The notes under the pieces were generated by a model. It saw only the letters and a list, made by a program, of their open reading frames with translations. It had not been told where the DNA came from and did no database searches. From Epiperipatus broadwayi (lineage: Eukaryota; Onychophora; Udeonychophora; Euonychophora; Peripatidae), in NCBI GenBank assembly GCA_028023455.1, contig JAQFVV010012434.1:7375157-7439156 (forward strand): DNA of 64,000 nucleotides. The letters run 5' to 3'. Positions 24,230 to 37,725 of the stretch are shown here, one piece after another; positions within the stretch are counted from its first letter, which is position 1; each line of letters begins with the position of its first letter. Position numbers and translations under genes: made by a program.

Positions 24230-26290
24230 GCCTTTTAACATTATAAAGCAATATTACTATTTACTTCACATTTAAAGTGCAAAAATCATCCTCCTCAGTT
24301 ATTCTGACCATTCAGAAAACACTAACATTTTAGCAGATGTGGGTTCTTGCATAATAAAAAGTGTTTCACTAATCAGGACAACTAATATATTAAATTATCT
24401 TGCTTAAAATAAAACATAGCAACAATGTAATATAAGTGACATTAGTATAGGAATAGAACTCTGGAAAGACTCACAAGACACTTCATGAGAGGTTGACACA
24501 TATCATAAATTCATTAGTAATTTTCAAGCTTTTTCGCAAGCGCTATTCCCTTGAATAAGTATTTTATTCAATCCCATTAATTTAATTTAAACCTAATAAA
24601 ATATAACTCATGAACTTCACATACAAGTTCATATAACAATAAAATTAAATTAATTCATTCTTACTTAAATACATGAATTCTAGCAAGTGTGCGTGTGACA
24701 AATTAAATTGTACAGCATTTTATAATAATAAATATGATCCGTGAAATCCATGTAAAAATGTCTTGAACAATAAATACACAAAGTGATAATTATAATTATA
24801 GTTGAATTCCATAAATGTAATTCTATCTATTTGTCTTAGATATTATAAGCACTTTTAAATTAATGATTTTACGTGGCTCCATAAATATAAAACAATTCCA
24901 AAAACATGACACGCAGAGTTTAAATGAAAATGTTCTTCATAAGTTATTAAATTCTACATTTCTATATAAAACTGTTCCAAGTTTATAACATCCAGGCTAA
25001 TATTTATTTATCCACGTTTAAATTTAGGGATACTAATTAGAGCAAATAATTTAATAATTCCAAATTAACGATAAAATTAGAAAGTAGTTTTAGTTAATTA
25101 TTTGAAGACTGTTTCCATTATTCAAATGGTAAACAAATTAACTAGCAAATACATTACTGGCAGTATAAAGTTAAATAAATTAATCAATGCTATATTATTT
25201 TAAATTATAAACGGAAATATTAAACCATGTTAATAACTTTAACATTTAACTTTGATTTTAAACCTCTTCTTTTTTAAAAAGAAAGTTTTCATATTTAAAA
25301 AACTTCTGTAATTAAAACATCTATTTAGTTTTGCCAAATTGTAGAATAATAAAATATTCCAAACATACCGAGATTCTGCAATTAATTCTGCTCTTAAATT
25401 TGAAAGCTCCGACATATTTTAAAGTGTAAATATTGGAAAATTATTAGCGATTTGATCCACTTGGCTAGCTGACCCGAACAGATTTTTAAATTTAGCACTT
25501 CATTCTATTATTAAATACCACCATTTTATGTTTACATTTGTAGAAAACTTTTTGGTAAATCCGTTTACTTATTAACTATTTTTAAAAAATAAGCTTATCA
25601 TATTTTACATACATTTTATTCTTACACCATTTTCTTTTTCTCTAACAGCAACCTTATCGCAGACGATCTCTTTAATCGCGCTTTTTTTTTTTACATTGAA
25701 ACGCATATGTAATTACTATATTTTTATCTAATAATTAAAAATTAGTTAAACAAATGGTTTTTTAATTCAATGAAAATAATTTCTAAGACTATTTTAAACA
25801 AATAAAAATTATTATTATTTTCAATCACATTTTACTAAATTTAATGTGTTGTCAATTTTTAAAAAGTTAAACATATTTTGATACAAATCAGTGGATGGAA
25901 AGAAGCAATTTAAATACATTAAAATAACACAGACAATAAGTAAAGCAAAATATTACCTATTCTCTCTAATAAATTATCTTGAATGCAAGAAAATAATCTA
26001 TTCAAAAACGCAAACCAAGGCAATCAAATCACCAAAAAGAAGACAGAGAAATTTTTTATACCTGTTATATCGATCTTTATATTTTATACTAAAATATAAG
26101 ATTACTATATATATATGAAGCCTGCATGGTAATAGTTGTTAATGCATCCATCTGCCATTTCGAATGATTTAGTTTTGAATCAATAAATAAAGGTTAGAAA
26201 ATTTTAATATTACAAATAAGCTTAAGATATTTTTAAAAAAAAGTCAACATAGTTAAAATATCCACCATTAGTCAGTAAATAGATACTAAA
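24230..26290. other. AT-rich intergenic stretch
   Basis: No gene seen. The 75-codon frame near 25891-26118 is lysine/isoleucine-rich, as expected by chance from AT-rich DNA, and has no family resemblance. Confidence 0.5.
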
Positions 26291-26295
26291 CAGTT

Positions 26296-26344
26296 TTTCA
26301 TTAATGTAATCAAAGTTAGTTTTCATTAATGTAATCAAAGTTAG
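26296..26344. repeat. 25 bp tandem duplication
   Basis: 'tttcattaatgtaatcaa' + 'agttag' is repeated exactly, separated by one T. Confidence 0.85.
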
Positions 26345-26349
26345 AAAAC

Positions 26350-29300
26350 TGCTAAAACTATGATAGCCCATATGTTAGCAAATCTTCAACTTCAGTTTTT
26401 CATTATGGGGTTGTAAAAATATACCTGCTCTGTGGTGAACTAAAATGCTAGTTAGAAAGTTGGCATTTACTTTCACATACATAAATATTTTTAAATGATA
26501 GATGATCCACCTATACCTAGAGCTTACTTTAAAAATAAACCAACAATTATTGATCATGCTTAAATTGGGGCTAAGTTATTAAGAGCCTAATTTTTAAATC
26601 AGCATATTGTTTACACAAGTTCAGTTTATATAACAAAGGGAAGAGAAGGTTTGTTTATTTTTACCACTTACAACACTAAATTTTATTAGATTGTATATAT
26701 ATATTGTGACCTTTTATTTAGGTCCCTGGATTAAATAATCCAAAATTTTAAATGATAATATATTTGGCATTAAAATCTTAACAAGTGGCTTTCAATAAAG
26801 ATTGTTTTGAATGCACTGGGAAATTTTCTTAAGGAGAGATGAGATTTCAAACCCAGTCTAGACTCTGACTAGACTAAAATAACAATTTAAATGTATTGTT
26901 ATTATTTGGGAGATAAATATATTGCTATTTTATTGTTGTTGAATAGCAATAGTAAAATAAATAAATAATTAAATTAAATTTATAAATCTTGTAAAATGAA
27001 TTATTATAGTAAATTACTTAAGCATATTTTTTTTAGTACTGAACATAAAGCTGTCTTGAATAATAATGGGTAGTTATTAAAAATGAAGCCAGAGGGGGTA
27101 ATATTAATTATGCATACCAAAATTATTGGCCAATTCACTCCCACGAGTGCACTGTAATAAAAGCTATATATTATCTAACCCAGCTGTAGGGGGGGGGGGT
27201 GGACTAATTAAAAAAAACAAGAACTAAGCAACCACAGAATTCAAGTCTGATCTAAAATAAGGAAGAAAAAAAACTAAACATCAGAAAATTCTGGAATCTA
27301 ATTCAATGAAATGATAATATCTTGCTATCTACAAATGCTGGAATAGAAAATCTCAAAACCTTGCAGTCATTTAAACACCATTCTTCTATTGATTGATAAT
27401 TCTGAGAAGTTATACTGGAAGAGAAATGGAAACCTTGTGCATCATAACTGTCTCTCATAAATCTTATTTCAAACCCAGGAAAATTCAAGAGAAAGTAAGC
27501 TTTTGCTTTTACTTTATTTATATATTTAAAGTCTTATCTTTAAAAATAATGCACAAATCATTTATACATAAACTAAAAAGTTAATTATGTTTGAATTTCA
27601 CGCCATTCTTATTATTCAGCAGAACAATATTGTGTTTGTAAATTAAAATATCAAGAAAAAAATAATAATTCGAGATAATTTTGAAAACAAGTGTTATGAT
27701 ATATATAGCAAATAAATTACAAAGTCATTTTTGAATCATCTAACTTTTAATAAAGTAAAAAAAAAATAATTGCGTGATTTTATTATCTGTTCTGATCTGC
27801 TGATTTTTTTTTCTGTAGCGGGAACTTATGTAATGATAGAAATAATCAATTACCATTTAATTAAAATGCTGAGGATATCATAGTGATAAATGGATAAATT
27901 TAGTTTAAGATTGTTAATTATATAATAGTTTGCTAATTAAAATGGAACAAAATAATTATTTGCTTATAAAAGTTTTCCATGCAATATGAATAAATAAGAT
28001 TTTGAAAATGGTTTTTAAAAAATGTCCCGACTGTTTAAACATTACTTAAAGTTGTTACATTTACCATGGAGGAAAGAACATAATCAATAAATCATTAAAA
28101 TAAATAAATAAATATGTTAAGTGTAATAAAATTCGACTAATTTTCAAAGAAAATTATCTAGAGAAAAATAGATAAACTTATCCTTTGAAGTCTGCCACAA
28201 TTGGAAGTGTGAATTTTAATTGTCTTATTAATTATAGGTACAGAAACCAAATAATTTTTGCTTTTGGATAAGTGTTGAATATTGCTTCTTATACATCCAA
28301 CAGGATAATAAAATATATATGCATTATCTAGAATGATTGCTCATCACAATATTAAGTCTTATTTTAACTTACAACAATGGAATAACTTGGATGAAGAGAA
28401 TAAAATTTAATGGATAAAAATGTAGTTGTATTTTTTATTATTGCTGTGTTATGTATATTACTTACGTAATGTGTTGTTTGGAAATTTTATTTTTTAAACA
28501 TATATGTTTTGTTGTGGCATGAAAAATACATATTAAGTTAAAAAAAGAAAAAATGTGTAAAATATATGTATCTATTTTATGTATATATTTTTTTTAGTTA
28601 AGGGAAAACCGGAAATTATATATATCGTTTATCTAGAGAGAGTGATAAAAATATTTACTTCTCTCATATTTTAAAACCAATTTTAATGTATATTATTAAA
28701 GAGGTGAATATGCAGACATTTTATCAATATATATATATTGGAATGACCGAATTATTTTCTTATTTAAAAGAAAATTTGATATAAGCCTTTTTCATTTTGT
28801 AATTTTCTATAGAAATGAACTTGTCCACTTTGAATACAAATGCAGGTTTGATCTTTATTGCTTAAATACATTGTGCTCTCTCTAATAAAAGAATAGTTGT
28901 CATTTTAAATGATTAATATCATTTGACATGTATATTTTGGTGGGTCTGTTGATACATTAATGGTTCTGCAGTGTAAAATGGAGTATGTATATCTCCACTA
29001 TTATGGTTGGTATTGTTTTATCTGGCTATAATTTGAGAATGATTAGTGACAGTTTTTAGCTGATAGGATGTTCCAATAGAATGGCATCTGATAGATTAAT
29101 ATTTATATTGAGCATGGGCTGATGGAGAGTCACCTATTGCTGATTTCATGAGAGGAAAGTTGGTAGAGGTTTAAGTACTAATTAATGCTTGTTAGCATAA
29201 GTAATCTCTAAAAGAAAGGATGTCCATGGTTTGAATTCTATTTTTTTTCATGATGAGGCAAAGCCCATACACATGCGTATACCCATTAAGAGGTAGTAGA

Positions 29301-31010
29301 ATCAGCAATATTATTACACAACTGTCATGTTGTTTTTATAAAACCTCCCTTTTTAGTGTTAAATCCCTCATGATGATATATAGTTAGTTTTTCCACTGTA
29401 CATGGTGAAGTATAATAGGTCAAAATCATATAGCAAGTATAAAAATAATGTTAGATTTAGGAACACTCATCTAGCTATAGTGTTTTCTTAATTGAAATAG
29501 TATTTATAATGTTGTAGGATCATCATCAGTTATAGACAGACCAAACCAAGAGCTATTTGTAATTGTAGAATTTTAGATGTAAAGTAAGAGATGCACATTG
29601 GCAGCATGGATTCATCTTCATCAAATAATGAAGTGATGATAGAATGGTAAGATCAGTTACGTATTCAATAATTGAGTTGTGAACATAGGTAATGTTTTAG
29701 TGAGATCTATGTGTATTTGACTTTTGAATGTCTATTCTTATTTTAATGCACTAAACTTATTCATTTCAAATTTAAATAAGTTAGTAATTGCACAGAATAT
29801 GATAATTGCCCTTATCATAGTCTGATAAAAGAAAGGGCTTTAGGAGAATGCAATACTTTGAAATTTTTATTTTTTAATTCTAAATTTAAACTTGGTGCAT
29901 ATCCTAAAGTTCTAAATATACTGTTAGTTGTAGTTTAAGTGCTAATTCAACTTAAATAAGTTTCATTATCTTATTCTTTAAAATAGGCTAAATCATAATA
30001 AATGATACTTTAAATTTCATTATATAAGCGGTTCGTATCATTTACTGAGGATATAGTCAATGGGATAGGAGGTATTTTCCCATCCATAAGTTCTTTTAAT
30101 ATATATTAGTTTTATTTCATGCCATGTCTTTGAATTAAAAATTTGTAAATATTGTAAATAAAGTTTGTTGTATTTAAAAATTTATTTAGTTGCCTGTAAT
30201 CTTATTGCTAATTACCACATATATACACTATTATTGTTATTGCTATCAACCTATCAGAAGATTATAAATTGAAATCATCATTGACCAATATAGTACTATT
30301 AACTATATTATGCTATATCATAATAATTTTGGTAAGTCTTATAATTTATTAGTACATCTAATGCATTATCACACAATAATCAAAATGTTAATAACTTAGA
30401 GTACAGATTATTTTAAGTAATAGATTAAAAGATAAGTATAATATTGATTTGATTGATTTAGTTAAATCCGCAGAGCTATCATTCACTGATCTTGATCACA
30501 TGGTTTATCATTATCTAAGAAAAGGAATTTGGTAAGTTATTGTTTTTATTTATTAAAAAGTCATTCCTATTTCTTAAATTTTAAAGATTATAGATTAAAT
30601 TCATAAAGTTTATGTGTAACTGCTAAATATAGTTCTTAATTTGAGTTTATATTGAGAGCTGTTATGTGAATTATGTTTGGGTAGTGATAAAATCCCTCTT
30701 ACTGACCCAAATATATTTTGTATAATGATTTTGAGTGTTTGAACCCTGAGAAGAATTAGTTGTTAAGTTTCAAGATAGAATTTAAATTTGTAATAAATTT
30801 TATATCTAGTTAATTATTATAGTTGGACTTGAAATAGATTACTTTCACTGTTTTATGAAAGTCAACTAAGCTTAAAGATGTAAATTACTTCTTTTGGCAT
30901 AAAATGGATAGTTTGTTTTAACTTCATGATAAATATTCTGGTTGTGTCAAGCTTGAAATCCCTATTTGTATTTAACTTATCTTTTTACCATTTAATACCA
31001 TATTAGTTTA
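26350..31010. other. Long AT-rich intergenic stretch, nearly featureless
   Basis: No gene, RNA gene or clear element found. It contains a G-run (about 27188-27198) and scattered short TA runs. The short open frames near 26375, 27303 and 27393 show no domain and no conserved motif. Confidence 0.5.
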
Positions 31011-31019
31011 TAGTTTAAG

Positions 31020-31340
31020 ATTTCAGTCTCCATCATTAACATTGTTCTTCAATTTCATCTTGATCATTCTTTTATTTATTCATTCTCATTTGACATTAAT
31101 TCATTATCATAATTGATTAATCATACATTAACTTTTATTCTTTTATCATCTTAACTATTCATTAACTCTTATTCTATCATCATCTTAATCATTCATTATT
31201 CTCATACATCTTCATTCTTTTCTCTTCATTCTTAGACTCATTTCATTCCACTATTTAATTATTACTTCTTTCCATCATCCATTTAGTCATCTACATCATA
31301 ATTTACTTATCATTTCATTTATAAGTTTAATTTTCATAAT
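31020..31340. repeat. G-depleted pyrimidine-rich tract of degenerate CATT/ATCATC words
   Basis: About 320 bp with very few G on the plus strand. It is built from imperfect 'attcat', 'atcatctt' and 'cattctcat' words. This is a low-complexity, strongly strand-asymmetric sequence with no coding frame. Confidence 0.7.
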
Positions 31341-31669
31341 CATTCCAGAGATATAATTATTAGTTATTTATTAATTTGCTGAATATCAAATTTAACTCAT
31401 CACCTTTTGTTTGTGTGGATTTCAAAGCTGGTTTGACCAGAAGTTATTATCTTTATTAATCACCTTGTGATCTTCTTTAGATCTATAGTTTCATGCTAGT
31501 TTTATTCAATACAGGAATCATTTCGTTAGTTTTACATTTTTGTTTCTTTATGCTTATATTCTTGATAATGAGAGTATGATAGGTTGCATATGAGGATTTA
31601 GTAGCTAAAATGTACGGCATGTTTCATTGATGACCAGATAGATCAGGGAGAAGGTTACTATATGTATAT

Positions 31670-33440
31670 ATATATATATATTGTAATGGTAAGAAAAGTA
31701 GAGCTGCTTTAACCTAACCTAGAGATGCAGATAGAGGGGGTTCGAACCTCACCTACTCCTCTAGATTGCTACTAAGCGACTTACTCCCCAAACCTCACTA
31801 GAATTTAATCTTAATGTATGCCCAGTGGTCAGGGAGAGAAGAGACCATGAAAAGGAATTTTTACATATATAATGATCAGATGTACATACGTATGTTACAA
31901 AAGAAAAACAATACTAAGTGGTTTTATTTATAGTGAATGAAAGATAACAGAAATTTTTATTATTGACATTAAAATAATTCACACAATGCTTTATTAATAG
32001 TGCCGCAGGCTATTTTCACTGCAACTGGATAGACATATATGAAAGATCCATTGATCGTAATGATAAGAACAGACAAAATTTTTACGTTATAATTTCTTCT
32101 TTAAAATATTCCAGCCAATGGAAGTGTTACGTAAAAGAAATCAAGAGAGAGAGACATGATTCATTAACTCTGTGGTTGGAGAACAGAAATAAATAGGTGG
32201 TCAAACTCAACTAAACACTTTGGACAGGTTTAAATCACAGCCCTACTTATGATTTAAGAAGAATGATAAAGTGACCCCTGCAGGAATTTCCAGCCATAAT
32301 TGAACATTTCTATGAGATTTTGAGAAAGATTTCCTAATAAATATAAATATACAAGACCATGCACAAAGGTGAGAGCATATAGTGGGCTGTGAGGCTTGAG
32401 ACATAACAGTTACCAAGAGATTAACACAAGACCGGATAGCTCTCCGTCTCTAAGCTAGGTTAGAGAGAAAAATGGAACCCGTTCGCTAAACGCGTGACCC
32501 AGATTCAGGATTGGAGTTTTATTGCTTATGTCCAGTTACATACATTGAAGGAACTGAGATCGACATGAGATCCAGAACATTTTATTTATTTTAAGAAGAT
32601 CCAAATGTACGTATGTTAACCTAAGCAAACTTGGCAAAAAAAAGCACTGTAATATATGCTGAGTGGCCCAGTAGATCACCCGAGGCACGATATCATATAA
32701 ATACGGTCAACGACCTTTAAATTTAAAAAAGAAACCCTCTGCAAAAACATATATATATTACGAACGCTCAACCATCACTGAAAATCTGCAGAAAAATAGT
32801 AACTTCCCTTTTATAAAATTCATATCACTAAAACAAGAGGGCAGATATTTTATTGATTTAGTTGAAGTGTAACCAACACAACCCCGAGTCAATGCTATTT
32901 AATAATTTTTAATACATGTTGTCAAAATGCACTCCCTCTTATTACAAAAATATAAATGCGAACGTTTTATTTCACGCTCTTCAAAATATAACTTTAAATT
33001 TGTAACCCTTCATTGACTAAAATATAATGACATTTGATAAGGTTCCTTCTTTTATATATATATAAAAAAAACTAAGTTAAAGTTTGGAAAGTTTTATAAT
33101 AGAATATTTAGCAATTTAAATCTTGATTTTAAAATAGAGTTTTGCACTTTCTATGATTTGCTTTCTTTTCTTTCTAAATAAATATTTATATAAAATAAAT
33201 AACTTAATTACGGGAGTATAATGGTGGAAAGTTAAACGAAGCATTTTTCAATTAAATTAATAAGAATTACCGCTGCCATTATATGTAATAACCCTACCAC
33301 CCATTAAAGTATTTAAAGAAAAAAAAAGCAATTAATGAAATATAATTTCACAAGACTCGAATACATAGATTTAAAAAAACATATATATAGAAAAGCATAA
33401 ATATACATTGAAATTGCAAATTACAAAGATATTTTAAAAA
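31670..33440. other. Less AT-rich region, possibly repeat- or exon-derived
   Basis: Patches of higher G+C alternate with A/T runs. At 31738-31755 'gggttcgaacctcacc' resembles a Pol III box B, but no box A or cloverleaf fits upstream. Around 32395-32560 another compositionally distinct patch ('ccggatagctctccgtctct') has no open frame longer than chance. The word 'atgtacatacgtatgtta' at about 31889 is echoed at about 32606. I cannot assign a class. Confidence 0.35.
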
Positions 33441-33507
33441 TTTATGGGAACGTTACCGGTAACTAGATGGGTGGGTCAAAATGAGTTCATTTGATGTTTC
33501 CCTGCAG

Positions 33508-33733
33508 GTCTTCTCGGTTCTTCAAATTTGTTTTCCATGTTTTTGAGGGCAGATTTTCACGGATACAGGGCAGATACTTTTGTTCTCTGGCTGGCTTACA
33601 TGATTACGACTCCGACCTCAGGAACAGCTCAGGAGAGCGAAGGCAAAGAAGTTACCCCTGCATTTTTGCAGAGCAACACATTTCTGGATTTTTTTATTTA
33701 TATGCTGAAAGAATAGAGTGCAGCTTGAAGTAA
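33508..33733 (+). other. Possible exon of unknown gene in a G+C-raised island
   Basis: A good splice-acceptor context (tttccctgcag|gtc) ends at 33507. Two frames stay open afterwards: one to a TAA at 33731-33733 (ending ERIECSLK), another to a TAG at about 33716 (ending TPAFLQSNTFLDFFIYMLKE). The island from 33440 to about 33870 is clearly richer in G+C than its flanks. Neither peptide resembles a family I recognise. It could equally be part of a transposon or a UTR. Confidence 0.2.
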
Positions 33734-34249
33734 ATACAGCAAGCAAGAGTTCACTATATTGTCCAATCTTTCAGCAAAATTTCTTCCAACAAAATTCTTA
33801 AGATTTCTCTCTGACCTTCAGCACCGGTTACCCGCAAGCACAAGACCCAGAACAAAAGAAAAGTTCTTTATTTATACCCTGTTTTCCATTATGTTTTTAA
33901 TCTGCTAATTAGTAGCGAATCATGCCCGTTGTTTCAAATTTTTCCTGTTATCTATTCTTTTATCTAATTCAGAAAAATGTTTTATTAATTAATTCCTTTT
34001 CTTAATGGATTCTATTTAATTAAGAAATTTTATCTTATCGAATTCTTCCAACATATATTTTGAAAATAGTTGCAAATATAATTTTAACTTTCTATATTTT
34101 ATTTTATTAAATCTTTTTTCTTTAACACAATTTCTTCTTTAATTTAGGCAACTATTTGAGAAAATGATAAATTTAATTTGAAAAAGAAACATACATTCAC
34201 TGTGGTTGGACTTAGGGTCTTAGTTAGTCCACAGTGAATGGTGAAGCCA

Positions 34250-34312
34250 GCATATATATATTTATATATATATATATATGCACAGCTTCAATATATATAT
34301 ATATGTATAATG
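34250..34312. repeat. TA-rich microsatellite cluster
   Basis: Interrupted (TA)n runs separated by 'tgcacagcttca'. Confidence 0.8.
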
Positions 34313-34797
34313 TATAGTCTAATCTTATGGTTGGGCTTGATGTTTATCAAGCCCTATTTAAATGGTCGATTAGATAAAATTTTGAATTTTAATTAGTAAT
34401 AATTAAATAGTAACTACTCAATATTAAATACGTATATTATATCAGTGGTGTGTTATCATAATTGATAAATTATATTATAAAATAAGTAAATTTAGTCAAT
34501 AATTTTCCTGTGAGTGTTATAGAAATAGACTGTTCGAGATGTGTGTTAGGTCCTCTACCAGATTGTGTATGAGAGTTTTACATGCAGTCTGTCAGGTGGA
34601 CTGATTTCAATAGTATCACAAATAATAATTTATCAGCTTTTAACTTTAGAAAATGATGCAATATTGTACACACAGACATGAACCTATTATTATGTGTGCG
34701 GATATTAATAACTAAACTATATGTATATCATAGGAGATAAGTTGATTTAAATAAACATGAAGCAACTATACCTGTATACTGATATATATATAATTGA

Positions 34798-34965
34798 AAT
34801 AATAAATTTAACGGTTTACAAACTATTACAAACAGTCCTTAAATCCGCAGAAGTACTTTACTTTCGGTTAACTTCTTAAACCTGCCTCAAATGTCATTAA
34901 TTTTGTTTTTTAATTAACGGACATTTTATTTATTTTACACATATATATATATATATATTAAATAC
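34798..34965. mobile_element. MITE family B, rearranged copy
   Basis: 34798-34885 repeats the left arm of the 10.4 kb element ('aataaatttaacggt', 'acaaactatta', 'aaatccgcagaagtacttt'). 34897-34945 is the reverse complement of that element's outer edge ('aattttgtttt..aattaacg.acattttattta'). The right arm's core is missing. The flank is (TA)n. Confidence 0.75.
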
Positions 34966-36030
34966 CACTAATATTATAATAAATCTCAACTTATTAATTC
35001 TTTTCAACAAACTATATAATTCTTAAACACTCATTGGCTTTGAATTTGATTGAAAATATAACCAACTAATAATATAAAATAATAAAACACTGAGGCAGCT
35101 TTTGACAAAACACTTCCAAAATCATATTGCTGATTAAATTTATGCAGTAAATGAAGGCCAATATGCAAATAAGGCAATTAGATATTATATTGTGAGATGT
35201 GCATCCTTTGCAATTGTCAGACCTTTTTGTACTTTCTTTTTTAATCGTCTCTTTCTGAGACAATGAATGCACCATAGATCATACATTTTCTCCATCCAAT
35301 GTTAGAACAGTTTGCTCTGAGGATATTAAAACAGTATTTAGGTTTTGTTTATTAATGAATGGCTACATTACTGAATATTAAAATGATAAAGCTATGGGAA
35401 TAAACTATATTTTATTTTGTCATCCAAAGTATAATCCAGAATTAATAAAATGTCTCTTTGTTTCTTAATTATATTTAGCTAGCATTTTGAATCTCATTGA
35501 TGTATTTGTGTAATTTAGTTTTAATGTTATAAATTTATAACTTAGAATTACTAGATAAACTCATCTCATTCTTTATCATTGAAATTTTGGCTTATCCAAT
35601 TCATGTGTATAACAAATAAGAGCTTCCTCATTAATTACCATTGCAATTTTGGTGCCTACATGTCACAGGTTCAATAAATATAGTAGTATTGTCATAATTT
35701 TATTTCTTTTTTGTAACCCAATAAGTGATTATGTAGTCTTATGTTAATTTTGTGGTGGAAGTAATACTTTGTTATATGCATGGTATTTTTTTTGTAAATC
35801 CTTTTAATAACATATAGAGATATTAGATTCTAGAAATAAAGAATCTGATTTCCAGGAATAAATAGAAATCAATAAGGATTGAGTTGCTTATTTTTTATGT
35901 ATTTTTATTATGTGTATATTCTTGTCAAATAATTTTTTTTTAAGAAAACAGTAAGAGATAAAAAATTTCAGATACTTATATGTAAGTAAATTTTGAAGTA
36001 TTTCAGCCAAGATTTTTTTAAATATTTATT

Positions 36031-36130
36031 TATTATATATATGTTGTTTACTTTTCTTAGACAAATTGTATATATATATAAATATTTATATATTATATAT
36101 ATGTTGTTTACTTTTCTTAGACAAATTGTA
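36031..36130. repeat. Exact 60 bp-period tandem duplication
   Basis: 'ttatatatatgttgtttac' followed by 'ttttcttagacaaattgta' occurs at 36031-36070 and 36091-36130 without change. Confidence 0.85.
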
Positions 36131-36299
36131 ATTCAATTAAATTATTAAGTGCTAGGATTGCTTTGATAAGAAATGCTTAAGTTTCAATGTTTGTTATAAT
36201 ATTATGCTAAGCCACTTTTGATATCTTGGACTGATATCATATTAATAGCCCATGAATATGATATTAGTTCAAGATATGGAAAGTATTTTAGCTTAAGGA

Positions 36300-37725
36300 T
36301 ATACATACCAACACTCAAAAAAATCAATCCCCCATATCTCTTTCATGAATAACCTGGCGGTATTTCTCCTTTCCCAAAAGCTGATCCCCAAACTTATTAA
36401 GATATTGCAGACATTTTTGTTCGAGTTTGGATTGACATTCAACATGGACAAATCCTCAGTGTGGAAGTTATCCTCTGAGAACACAATCAACTCTCCATTT
36501 ACTGCTAAGATACAAAAATTTCTGTGTTTTCCAATCTTCAATTCTCCCTTGCCAATGAGAAAAACCATCCAAGAATCACTTCTCTGCTCCATCAACAACC
36601 TTATCAAAAGTCTATATGTCCTTATATATAAAAACCTCACTGTTTAATATACTAGTGTTCCCAAAGATTTCTTATTTCATGTTGATTATCAACTTCTCTT
36701 GAAGATTTGTTAGGCAAATAAACAACCTACACTCAAGACTTTTATGGAAGAGTAGGAATGTGGCCATTAGTTGGAGAAACCTCCAGAAGTGTTCAAAATG
36801 CAATGAGCTTTTACATCATTTCATGATTACCTTTCAGTTCCAATGAACCTACAAAATCATTCAAAATTGTTTTCATCACGTCCCAGATGCATTAGGGTTC
36901 ACTGCTGTCAACTCTACTGACATCCCTCATCTTTTTGAGAAAAGCTGGTTGTCATCCCTACTAGTGCTCATTTTAAAATTTACCCTTCTACTCACTCAAC
37001 CAAATTCTTAAAAAAATTAAATATAGGGAGACATAGCATCTTAATAATGATGATACACTTCCAGGTTCTACCTTGTTATGATCTCCAATCATTCCATTAT
37101 CAAAAAAATCAAGTGATGGCATTTGGAACTGAAATATTTTGACTTCCTAATCAAAATAAACTTAAATGCTTTTCCTATATGCCATTTTCTGGTCACCCAT
37201 AGGGGTTTTATCACACTTATACCCTGTCTGCTCTTTATGTCAGAGGGAGTGTGACACCATGTTACACATCTTATGCCATTGTTCCTCACTGCAATGTTAC
37301 AGAGACCTTATAGTCTCTATCTATAGACATAACAAGACTTTACTCACTATCCTCATCTCCAGTATTTCCAATGGTGTGTTTCCATCTATAAGGATCTCAA
37401 CCTTTTTACTGTTTACTTATTGGTCAATTAGATGCAAGCTGATATATGACCTGATCAGTAATAACCCCAGTCAAATTACTCTTCACAAAGTTTAGAAGTA
37501 TATATGACAGAGACAAAATATTAGTGCTGTCACATATTTACAATGTGACATGGAACCTTATAACCATGGGCAATGATAGTTAGTGATGCTTGTATTGGAC
37601 ATTTAGCTGCTCCTGACAGCAGGGATGACTAATTGACCTCATCCCTATCTTGCAATTAACTTGTTTTCATCAATATACTATGTAAATACCTAATCTATAT
37701 AATAAAGTTTATATGAGAAAAAAAG
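36300..37725 (+). mobile_element. 3' fragment of a non-LTR retrotransposon (L1/Tx1-like) with CCHC knuckle
   Basis: Plus-strand frames carry a late RT region. At 36345-36647 FEFGLTFNMDKSSVWKL matches the 'SGLxxNxxKS' step, followed by FPIFNSPLPMRKTIQESL like the 'YLGFPxxxxxxxKxxxxxL' block. Further on, RQINNLHSRLLWKSR is a 'thumb/connection'-type piece. At about 37220-37300 a C-terminal zinc knuckle reads CSLCQRECDTMLHILCHC (C-x2-C...H-x3-C). Stops break the frame and the 5' two thirds of the element are absent, so it is a truncated dead copy. It ends near 'ataataaagtttatatgag' at about 37718. The clade call is tentative. Confidence 0.7.
37166..37495 (+). pseudogene. LINE C-terminal zinc-knuckle domain remnant
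   Basis: A 109-codon open piece of the LINE fragment. C-x2-C-x8-H-x3-C lies around residues 23-40, preceded by a hydrophobic RT-tail-like stretch. In intact LINEs of this type the knuckle follows the RT domain at the ORF2 end, as it does here. Confidence 0.6.

Noticed and set aside
31738-31760. Box B-like 'ggttcgaacct'
   Set aside because: No box A or cloverleaf could be placed upstream.
32395-32600. Possible rRNA or organelle-derived insertion
   Set aside because: The less AT-rich patch first suggested rRNA, but I could not match any conserved rRNA core sequence.
36031-36130. CRISPR-like array
   Set aside because: Only two units with a (TA)n spacer; an ordinary tandem duplication in an animal genome.
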